Origin: Euglena gracilis
Taxonomy: Eukaryota; Euglenida; Euglenophyceae; Euglenales
NCBI GenBank assembly: GCA_039621445.1
Contig: CP154954.1
Span: forward strand, 51,727,526 to 51,791,525
DNA length: 64,000 nt
Reading direction: 5' to 3'
Every line of letters starts with the position of its first letter. Position 1 is the first letter of the stretch. The notes beneath the pieces were generated by a model, which saw only the letters and a list, made by a program, of their open reading frames with translations, was not told the origin of the DNA and did not search any database. The position numbers and the translations under genes are program-made. Shown piece by piece: positions 7,434 through 14,884 of this stretch.

Positions 7434-10400
7434 ATGGCCTCAGCACCCACCGTTCCCGTCGTCGACGACGACGACAGCGAGGTGCGGATCACCCACACCA
7501 CCGCGGCGTTCACCAACGACCGCCTGCGGGCCGCGGTGGGGCGGAGCCTGACCAGCGCCGATCGCCGTCGCCTGGACCGGCTGTGGACGGACTACACCCG
7601 ATCCCTGCTGACCCGCGAACTGTACCGGCGGCTGCGGGCGAAACCGCCCGACCCCGGGTCCGACTGGCAACTGGATGCGGCGGTGCTGCAGAGCATCGCC
7701 GGAATGCGGCGGCGGGCCCAGGGCGACCTCGCCGCCCACTGGAAGGAGCTGGTGCGGACGGGGAGGGTCACCCGCACCGAGTTCGCGTACCTCATGCTGA
7801 AGAGCGACCACTCCGTCATCCCCGACATGGGGGGCTACTTCCGCACGAACCCGGTGGCGGAGGGAGAGGGGGAGGCGACGTCGTCCACCGCGGACGGCGT
7901 CCCGTACATCAACGACGCGCATTGGCAGCACGACGTGATCAGCGAGGCCAACAACAAGACGATGACGCTCATGGTGATGGAGCGGCTGGCGGAGTACACC
8001 GAGAAGGGGCTGCCGGACATCGAGCCCCCGCTGCACGACACCACCCGGGTGGCCGCGGTGGGCGCCCAGGACAACGTCAAGGACGCCTGGATACCGGACT
8101 ACGAGGCGGAGCCGTCCCGGCCCCGGAATCGACGACAGGCCGAGATCCTGCGCTCCCAAACGCGCAGCGGAGCGGTGGAGGCCGCCCGGCAACGGGCGGT
8201 CGCTACCACAGCGGAGGAGAAGATCGAGGAGGAGTCGGTGCCGCTGTTCTCCGACACGGAATCACCCCCCCCAGCGGCGGCGGCGGACGACGATGCGTCC
8301 GCACCGCTGTTCTCCCCGGACGCGGGCACCCCGCTGTCCACCCTCACCCCCTCGACGGCACCGCCGCCGCCGCAGCTCTCCGCGGCGTCCGCGGTGACTG
8401 TTCCCGACGACACGCAGGCCACCGTACTGGATGCGGACGACGACGAAGACGACGCCACCCAACTGTCGATGGCAGACGACCCCGCCGGGGCGGGTTCGGG
8501 AGCCGTGGCCCCACCACCTGCCCCGGCACCCACCAACGCACCCCTGCGGGTGCGACTGGGCGGGGTCCGCCCCCGACGCGTTGTTGTGGGGAGCCAGGTC
8601 CCCCGGTCCGAACTGGCGCGGGCCGCCGTGCAGCGGCGCCTCGCCCGGGTGGGTTCGCAGTTGTATCCCAACCTGTACCGCGCGCGCACCAACATCGGGC
8701 GGAGCCGGGTGGTCACCCGGTCCCAGGCACAGGCGGAGGAGGAGCGGGCCGCGGCCGCGGTCACGAACCCCGCGGCCGCCTCGTCCACCACCACCGGCTG
8801 GCAGACGCCCAGCCGGCGGCGCGTCCCGCCCGGCGGTCCGGACGACATGGTCCGGCTGTCCCAGGTCGTAGTGATCCCCCCCACGGGGCGGAAACGGGGA
8901 CCGCCCAAGGGCCGGCCCCGGGACCCCGCACGACGGGCCGAGTGGGAGCGCGAGCAACGGAAGCTGCGGGACGAGGCCCGGAAGGAAAAGAAGCGAAAGG
9001 CGACCGTCGTTGCGGACTCCCCGATACCCGTCGCGTCCTCACCGGAACCCTCCCAGGCCCTGTCCATCGTGGGGCGCGCGGGACAGCCGCCCCCGCGCAT
9101 GGAACTGCACCCCCTGGCCCAGGCGTACGTGGACGGGCTCTCCCCCGTCGCCTCCGCCGCGGCGGCGACCCCCTCCACCGCCACGCTGATCGGCAGCAGC
9201 CCCGATGGGTCTGCGGACGAGGGGGACGCGGACATGTCGGCCACCCCGTCGTCCACTCCGTCCGTCATCGTACTCCCGGCCCCGCAAAGCGCACCCGTCG
9301 ATCACACTCTCAGCCCCCGGGCCGCACCGCGCGGCGCGGCGGAACCACAGCGGCGCATCCTCGGTAGACTGCGGCGGGACTTCGGCAACCAGGCGGACGA
9401 ACTCGACCTGGATGCCCTGCGGAACCGCACCCCGTACACCTTCGCCCGGTACTGGGCGATCGTGGCCGCGCAGCTGTCCCTGCTCCGGGACGACGCGGCC
9501 CTGGAGCGCATCCTGGGCGGGAAAATGGACGCGTCGACGAAGGCGGACGTGAAGAAAATGATCCGGACCCTAGAGGCCCGCCTCCGGAACCGGATGGACG
9601 ACAACAGCCTGTGGGTGTACCCCTACCAGTACCTGGTACAGCACGGCGTGCTCCGGGGCATCCAGGGGACCTGGCCGCGGCGGGAGATTCCGCCGTACGA
9701 CGACCGACAGGTGCCGCAGAGCGTACAGGAGGTGCAGACCGATCTGGACGTCGTCCTCTACGCCGCCGCGAACGGCCTGTGGGACCCCGGACCCCGATGG
9801 GAGCGGGTCGTAAACGACCAGCGGATGGGGACGGCCTACTGGACCCCCACGCAGCGCGAGGTCCTGGTCCAACTCGAGGCGGTCCGCAACCAGTGGTTGG
9901 CGTCCGTGGCCCGGGAGTTCCCCAACTCCGGCTCGGAACTCGGGGTATGGCAGACCCTCGCGCGGCTGCCCGTACCCCCCGTCCGCCCCGCTCCGACACT
10001 GCCGATGCGCCCCGAATTCCGCAACCAATGGTGGGACTACGGGTCCCGGATGATGCGGTTCCGCTACGACTGGCGACCCCAAGACAGCGCGGGGAACATC
10101 CGCCGCCTGTTTCACGAGCAATGGCACCCGTTGCCGGACCCCCCCGACGATTCGCAGGCCTCGTGGCACCTCATCACCACCCAATCCACCGCACCGCAGT
10201 CCACCCAGCCACAATCGCAGTTCACACTCCCGACCCAGTCCACACAATTCACGCTCCCAACCCAACCCACACAACCGACCCAGTCCACACAACCGACCCA
10301 GTCCACACAGCTCACGGTCCACAGCCAGGACAACAACTACCTATGGGAGGTGTACGACGAGGTCGTCGACGACCTCCCGAACGAAACCGGCCTCCCCGAA

Positions 10401-11243
10401 CTCCCGGGGGGGGTGGGGGGCGACGGGCCCGTGATGATGGATGTCGAATTTCCCACCAACCACGACGTTCTGGTGCGCGCACAGCGCTGGATCGACACCC
10501 TCCGCAACCAGGCCCCGGAGTGGGTGGAGGCGTTTGCGGGCGCGATCCGGAGGGGCGACCGCGCCGAGGCCCGGAGACTGGCCAGTCACTGGGACAACCA
10601 GCACGTGCGTCTGGAACTGCACATGTTCTACCACATCGCGCGGCGCAAGTTCATCTTCGACGAACTCGTTCGCCGGCGGAAACTGCCACCGGAATGGGCG
10701 GGCCCGCGGGACGTGCAACTGCCCGACGAGGACCGCCTGTTCGACCCCCCCGAAGTGGTGAACGCCATGCGCAACTGGAATTTTTTCCACGAGGTGCGAC
10801 CCCCCGCGGTGGTCGGGGGGAGCGGACGGGCCACGGCTCCCACCGGGTCGGAGGCCACCCTCTCCACCCAAACGATCATCGGCGACAGCCCGTCCACCCA
10901 AACGCTTGCCGGCAACAGCCCGCCAGCCCGCATATTCGACAACACCCCCCTACCCACCCAGTTCGTGGACTCCCCCGCCTGGATGGGACCACCCGCGGCC
11001 CTGACGGATCCGCTGCCGAGCCAGGGGCCCGTGCAGGCGTACGCGTCGGGGGGGAGCAGCCCGGGCCCCGTACAGGCGTACGGCCCGGGGCGGTTCAACG
11101 TCGTCGCCCGCCACGTCATCCATCCCGGCCAGGCCCGCCTGCAGCGGGTCTTCGCCCCCCTGCGCGAGGCCATGGTCCCCGCCTGGCGCCGGTGCAACCG
11201 CTTCCGGGACTCACTCGAAAGCTTCGCCTCCAGCGGTCAATAG
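7434..11243 (+). CDS. Very large hypothetical protein, 1,269 aa
   Basis: This is the largest gene, divergent from the capsid gene. The N-terminal 200 residues are helical and charged. Residues about 230-430 are low-complexity, rich in Asp, Ala, Pro and Thr. An AT-hook-like KRGPPKGRPRDP lies near residue 485, followed by a Lys/Arg/Glu helix. Residues about 630-910 are again globular, with many Trp and Tyr (NSLWVYPYQYLVQH). A Thr/Gln/Pro repeat (TQSTQPTQ) at about 916-962 precedes another globular part. Residues about 1223-1246 share a module with the next small protein (VF, PLR and PG conserved). No enzymatic motif was found. Scaffold, inner-virion or DNA-organising roles are all possible. Confidence 0.7.
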   Translation: MASAPTVPVVDDDDSEVRITHTTAAFTNDRLRAAVGRSLTSADRRRLDRLWTDYTRSLLTRELYRRLRAKPPDPGSDWQLDAAVLQSIAGMRRRAQGDLAAHWKELVRTGRVTRTEFAYLMLKSDHSVIPDMGGYFRTNPVAEGEGEATSSTADGVPYINDAHWQHDVISEANNKTMTLMVMERLAEYTEKGLPDIEPPLHDTTRVAAVGAQDNVKDAWIPDYEAEPSRPRNRRQAEILRSQTRSGAVEAARQRAVATTAEEKIEEESVPLFSDTESPPPAAAADDDASAPLFSPDAGTPLSTLTPSTAPPPPQLSAASAVTVPDDTQATVLDADDDEDDATQLSMADDPAGAGSGAVAPPPAPAPTNAPLRVRLGGVRPRRVVVGSQVPRSELARAAVQRRLARVGSQLYPNLYRARTNIGRSRVVTRSQAQAEEERAAAAVTNPAAASSTTTGWQTPSRRRVPPGGPDDMVRLSQVVVIPPTGRKRGPPKGRPRDPARRAEWEREQRKLRDEARKEKKRKATVVADSPIPVASSPEPSQALSIVGRAGQPPPRMELHPLAQAYVDGLSPVASAAAATPSTATLIGSSPDGSADEGDADMSATPSSTPSVIVLPAPQSAPVDHTLSPRAAPRGAAEPQRRILGRLRRDFGNQADELDLDALRNRTPYTFARYWAIVAAQLSLLRDDAALERILGGKMDASTKADVKKMIRTLEARLRNRMDDNSLWVYPYQYLVQHGVLRGIQGTWPRREIPPYDDRQVPQSVQEVQTDLDVVLYAAANGLWDPGPRWERVVNDQRMGTAYWTPTQREVLVQLEAVRNQWLASVAREFPNSGSELGVWQTLARLPVPPVRPAPTLPMRPEFRNQWWDYGSRMMRFRYDWRPQDSAGNIRRLFHEQWHPLPDPPDDSQASWHLITTQSTAPQSTQPQSQFTLPTQSTQFTLPTQPTQPTQSTQPTQSTQLTVHSQDNNYLWEVYDEVVDDLPNETGLPELPGGVGGDGPVMMDVEFPTNHDVLVRAQRWIDTLRNQAPEWVEAFAGAIRRGDRAEARRLASHWDNQHVRLELHMFYHIARRKFIFDELVRRRKLPPEWAGPRDVQLPDEDRLFDPPEVVNAMRNWNFFHEVRPPAVVGGSGRATAPTGSEATLSTQTIIGDSPSTQTLAGNSPPARIFDNTPLPTQFVDSPAWMGPPAALTDPLPSQGPVQAYASGGSSPGPVQAYGPGRFNVVARHVIHPGQARLQRVFAPLREAMVPAWRRCNRFRDSLESFASSGQ

Positions 11244-11248
11244 GTGTC

Positions 11249-11256
11249 GTTGGATC
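11249..11256 (+). promoter_or_regulatory. Promoter octamer GTTGGATC
   Basis: It is followed by CTTCGCGC and lies eight nt before the ATG at 11265. It is probably also the nearest promoter for the overlapping ATPase gene. Confidence 0.7.
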
Positions 11257-11264
11257 CTTCGCGC

Positions 11265-11501
11265 ATGCCCCGCCGCTCCACCGCGTCCACGGTCGCCGGG
11301 CACATCGTCTCCCCCGGAGCGGCCAAGCAGTCCCGCGTCTTCAGCCCCCTCCGCGACGGTCTGATCCGGGGCGGCGCATTCCGCCCCGCCAACCGATGGC
11401 GCAGCGGCAAGGAGCCCCGCAACAACAACGTCCTGCAGCGCCCACTGGCGCTCGCCGCGCGCCTGCCGTGGCTGCCCCGGTACAACTTCGCCCGCAGCTA
11501 G
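11265..11501 (+). CDS. Small very basic protein, 78 aa, paralogous to the end of the 1,269-aa protein
   Basis: The start at 11265 (MPRRSTAST) is chosen over an upstream ATG at 11244 because the promoter octamer lies between them. The protein is rich in Arg, Lys, Ser and Pro with few acidic residues, like small DNA-condensing or core proteins. Residues 10-33 align with the C-terminus of the upstream 1,269-aa protein, sharing the order V-A-x-H, P-G, R-V-F and P-L-R at about half of 24 positions. It overlaps the start of the ATPase gene in another frame by about 106 nt. A nucleic-acid-binding or virion role is inferred from composition. Confidence 0.6.
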   Translation: MPRRSTASTVAGHIVSPGAAKQSRVFSPLRDGLIRGGAFRPANRWRSGKEPRNNNVLQRPLALAARLPWLPRYNFARS

Positions 11502-12574
11502 GGGACACCGCGGCGGTGTCGCCGCCCCAGGTGGACCTCCAGGCGCAGCTGCAGGAGATGTTCCGCGACCCGTACCAGGCGCCCATCCTGTTGTGCCTGG
11601 GACAGAAGGGGGGCGGCAAATCCTTCCGGGTCATGACGCTGCTCATGTGGCTGCTGCGCAACAACGTGTTCGACCAGTATTTCCTGGTCCTGCCCACGTA
11701 CCTCTTCGAGGCCGCGAATTCGTACGCGTGGCTCCAGCCGTTCCGGGACAAGGTGTTCATCACCTCGGAGTACACCCCCGACCTCTCCGAGGCGTTCCTG
11801 CAGCGGCCGGACGCCACCGTCGCCCCCCACGCCATCCCCCGGACCTTCCTCTGGCTGGACGACGTGGGGATGAACGAGGCCTTCCGGACCGACCGCCACT
11901 TCGTGGGGCTGCTGTCCGTCGCCCGCCACAAGCGGCTCAGCGTCTGCCTGTGCTACCACTCGCTGACCTCGGGGCACACCCTGTCCCCGTTCCTTCGACA
12001 GAACGTCACCCACACCCTGCTCTTCCGCGTGACCAATGAAAAACTCCTGGAAAGTATCTACGAGGAGCTCATCTCCATGACCGGACACTACGAGCGCTTC
12101 CGGGAGTTCAAGGGGATCTACAACCAGCACACCTGCTCCGTCGTCAATCCCCGCACCGGGGAGGTCGACAAGAACTTCAACGGCATCTGCATCAACAACT
12201 CCCTGGGGTGCCTCGACTGGAACGTGGCCGAATGGTTCCCCGAGGAGACGGAGGTCCTCTGCGTCTTCCTCGACCGCATGAAGCGCGAGATGGAGCAGCG
12301 CCGTCTGCCCGCCCCCGCGGATCACCAGCACCTGAAGGCCGTAGAACCCGAACGGGTGGCCAATATCCGGGGGGCGGATCCGTCCGTGGGGCTCACACAC
12401 CCGAAGACACCCACCCGCACGGAACTCACCCCGGAGTCCTGGCCCCGGCTTACCCGGGCGGCGCACCACCCCCTGAGTTTCCTCACCCACCCCCAAAATC
12501 TGGTGAAGTACCACCGGGTACCCCTAGCCGAATCCACCCTCTCCCGCTCCCTGCAGCACCTGTTCGGGAAGTAG
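11396..12574 (+). CDS. Genome-packaging ATPase (FtsK/HerA, A32-like)
   Basis: This protein powers packaging of DNA into the capsid. Walker A is GQKGGGKS at residues 69-76. Walker B is FLWLDDVGMNEAF at about 151, with a following SVARHKRLSVCLCYHS segment matching the strand that carries the sensor/arginine region in this superfamily. The ATG at 11396 gives 392 aa; an internal ATG at 11558 would give 338 aa but removes a conserved-looking lead-in (PQVDLQAQLQ). The N-terminus overlaps the 78-aa gene. The C-terminal 100 residues are Pro-rich and outside the ATPase core. No octamer of its own is visible, so it is probably co-transcribed. Confidence 0.8.
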   Translation: MAQRQGAPQQQRPAAPTGARRAPAVAAPVQLRPQLGDTAAVSPPQVDLQAQLQEMFRDPYQAPILLCLGQKGGGKSFRVMTLLMWLLRNNVFDQYFLVLPTYLFEAANSYAWLQPFRDKVFITSEYTPDLSEAFLQRPDATVAPHAIPRTFLWLDDVGMNEAFRTDRHFVGLLSVARHKRLSVCLCYHSLTSGHTLSPFLRQNVTHTLLFRVTNEKLLESIYEELISMTGHYERFREFKGIYNQHTCSVVNPRTGEVDKNFNGICINNSLGCLDWNVAEWFPEETEVLCVFLDRMKREMEQRRLPAPADHQHLKAVEPERVANIRGADPSVGLTHPKTPTRTELTPESWPRLTRAAHHPLSFLTHPQNLVKYHRVPLAESTLSRSLQHLFGK

Positions 12575-13472
12575 ATGCGCAAACGATGTCCGCGCGTGCG
12601 CCGGGCCGCCGTCACCCCGGAGGAGTGGACCCGCCACCGCAAACTCCGCAAGAAGATCGCCAGCGCCCGGTGGTACGCCAAGCGCAAGCGCGCCGCGCTG
12701 GTCGAACAGGCCGAACACCGCCAGCGGCTCGAGGCGGAGCATCAGCAGCAGCATCCCCGGCCATCGGGCGGGCGCCTGTGGACGGACGCGGAATTTTGGT
12801 ACTGGAAATGCCTGCTGGCCCACGCCCGGCGGGGCTACCCGGCCCGGCCCGCGGACGTCCCCGCCGAGCGGTGGTGCGAATGGATCGACCGAGTGGAGGC
12901 GCCGGCCCGCGGCCGACGCCCTCTGGCGGCACATCCCCTGGGACGACCCCGCCTTTCCCAAGATCCTGCGCCAACTGGGGATGCGGGAATGTCGGTCCGG
13001 TGGCCAATTCTTGGAAACCTGCTCCGTATCCGGGGTGGTATTCGCCGGTTTGGCCCACCGCAGTCACGCGTTCGCCAAGGGCTGTTGGCCCACACTCCAA
13101 CCCATCCTGGAGGCCACACTGCCCGTGTGCCACCACAGCAGCGCACACACCAGCGTCCACACCCCCCACCCCGCCGTGGGGCACAGCCAGCCACAACAGC
13201 ACCCGCCCACCCACATGCCCGTCCAGAACCCCATGCCCAACGCCGTCCACAACAACTCCGACACATCCGCGGGGGTGGTGGCGGAGTGCATCGTCGAATG
13301 GATCCAAGAACACGTATTCCGACCACGGCCACCGCTGTTGGATCCTTCCGATGACGCACGTCACGTCCCCGGGATTCCTCTCCCAACTCATCCGCCGCAA
13401 CAACGGCAGCGCACTGACGGTGTTGGATCCTTCCCCGCCGTACCATGGTCCGACCCCGATCACACCCCATGA
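12575..13472 (+). CDS. Basic/coiled-coil hypothetical protein, frameshifted
   Basis: The ATG follows the ATPase stop codon without a gap. Residues about 15-55 are strongly basic then amphipathic (IASARWYAKRKRAALVEQAE), resembling the basic region of a bZIP, though a full leucine zipper is not seen. A WTDAEFWYWKCLLAHARR helix follows. Around 12898-12912 the convincing frame changes (to AADALWRHIPWDDP) and continues through a Cys/His-rich part to 13472. The 898-nt span has one base too many. A GGCCCGCGG run at the switch fits a one-base error. GC3 drops after about 13310, so the end is uncertain. Function unknown; nucleic-acid binding is inferred. Confidence 0.5.
13337..13344 (+). promoter_or_regulatory. 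Promoter octamer GTTGGATC, first of a tandem pair
   Basis: It lies six nt before an ATG at 13351 and 85 nt before a second octamer. Confidence 0.65.
13351..13444 (+). other. 5' end of a possible short ORF under its own motif
   Basis: The frame starts MTHVTSPGFLSQLIRRNNGS with good GC3 up to about 13440. There the next promoter octamer intervenes and the coding signal moves to another frame. The same frame stays open to 14742, so it could also be the true N-terminus of the downstream protein. Confidence 0.35.
13422..13429 (+). promoter_or_regulatory. Promoter octamer GTTGGATC, second of a tandem pair
   Basis: It is followed by CTTCCCCG and lies 15 nt before the ATG at 13445. Confidence 0.65.
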
Positions 13473-14742
13473 TGCACCCCCCACCCCCCACCACCAATCG
13501 CTGGCCCGTGCCCGCATCCCCCAACCCTCTGAACTCTTCCCGACTACCATGGAGCTTTTCAAATCCCAATCGCGGCGTCCGCTGGGACGCGCGGCGCATT
13601 CATTCCCGCCACCCGTCCCTGATGTTCCGCCGACCCCCCAACCAAACCACCCTCCGGCTGCCCCAACAGGACCACCTCCGCTTCCCCCGCCCGGCCCGCC
13701 CGCCCCCCGTCTGAGCCCCGCGGGGGCCACCGCCTGGCGGCTCCACCGCCGCCGGGCCAACGCCGGCACCCAACCCCCCACCACCCCCGGGGGCTCCGCC
13801 TGGCGGGTCCTCCCCGGCCTGTTGAAGCGCAAGCTGCAGCAGATCACAACCAACACGGCGGGCAGTGACGGTGGCAGTGGCGGACAGTGGGTCAGTAACG
13901 GGGGCGGTCTGTGCGTGCGGGAGTTCGGGGAGGACGTGTCCGCGGTGGTGCTGCACCTGGCCGGCCGGCTGGCCGGCCTGGCATCCGAGGACGTCGTCCG
14001 CAGCCCCGCGCTGCAGCATTTGGTGGCGCAGTCCACCCGGTGGATCGGGACCACCCCTCCCTGGATGCAGCTGGTGGGCGTGCTGGCCGCCAAGCGACTG
14101 CACCGCGCCGTGGTGGGGGAGCGACCCCCCTCCAACACCGTCCCGAACCTCTTCACCTTCTCGGATCCCTCTCCACAGCCCATTCACAACCCGTTCATGA
14201 ATTCCCCCGCCCGCATCCCCGCGGAAGAAACCCCCCGCGCCGCGACACCCACACCGCCGGAGGGGGTGGACCACGATTGGACAACGGTGGAGGAGGCCAG
14301 CCCGGTGGACGGAGACGCGGACGTCGGGGGAGACACAGCGGCGGCAGACGTTGCCGGCCCGGCGGAAGAACCCGCGGAGTCGGCCCGCCCGCAGCGCCAG
14401 CGCCGCCGCCGGCGGGTGTTCACCCACAATGCGGATGACGACGATGCAGCGGCGATCCGGACGGAGGAGACGGACGGGACGGTGGCGCCCCACACCGCCC
14501 CGGTGGTGGTGGTGTCCTCCTCCGAAGAGGACAACGCGCCGCCGCCCGCAGCGGAGGACCCAGCCGACACGGCCGCCCCCCCGCCGAAGAAGGCCCGAAG
14601 GAGCTCTGGACGCCCCCGACGCAGCGCTGCTTCTGATCCTAACCAGTCCCCCCCCGCCGCGCCGTCCGCCCCCCCACCCTCCGCCGACTCCGCTGTCCCG
14701 CCGTCCCCGCCCGCCGCCCCCGCATCCCCCGCGGAGGACTGA
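13445..14742 (+). CDS. Acidic, AT-hook-like hypothetical protein, probably frameshifted
   Basis: The first 89 codons from the ATG at 13445 have very high GC3 and stop at 13714. From about 13726 the GC3 signal is in another frame, which runs to 14742. The 1,298-nt span is one base short, and a CCCCCC run lies at the switch, so a single gene of about 432 aa is likely. The middle has a helical domain (VSAVVLHLAGRLAGLAS, MQLVGVLAAKRLHRAVV). The C-terminal third is disordered: acidic blocks, an RQRRRRRV basic cluster that could be a nuclear signal, and KKARRSSGRPRRSA containing an AT-hook-like GRP core. A DNA- or chromatin-binding role is plausible but unproven. Confidence 0.5.
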
Positions 14743-14884
14743 CCCAACCGACTGACTCTGTGCATACGAACTGACCGCCGCACCCCCGCCGGGGAAGAAG
14801 AGCCATCGGCCGCCCCGGCCCGTCACCGAACCCGTTCCGATGAATGGCTTCGCTCTGTGTTGCTTGCGTGCCCCGCTGTGCGCC
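14743..14884. other. Convergent intergenic gap
   Basis: This is the gap between the rightward acidic gene and the leftward F-box-like gene. No promoter octamer or convincing ORF was seen. Confidence 0.5.

Noticed and set aside
5776-7551. 591-codon open frame antisense to the capsid gene
   Set aside because: His/Val/Gly-rich shadow caused by high GC3 on the other strand; the capsid frame has promoter, domain content and codon bias.
9611-11395. Long open frame in front of the ATPase (part of a 987-codon frame)
   Set aside because: It is a GC-rich shadow of the 1,269-aa gene: no promoter, low GC3, Arg/Pro/Gly-rich. Only the part from 11396 is taken as the ATPase gene.
12208-13350. Start of an 844-codon frame through the ATPase end
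   Set aside because: The part before 13351 is out of frame with the ATPase and with the 12575 gene and has shadow composition. Only the later part is kept.
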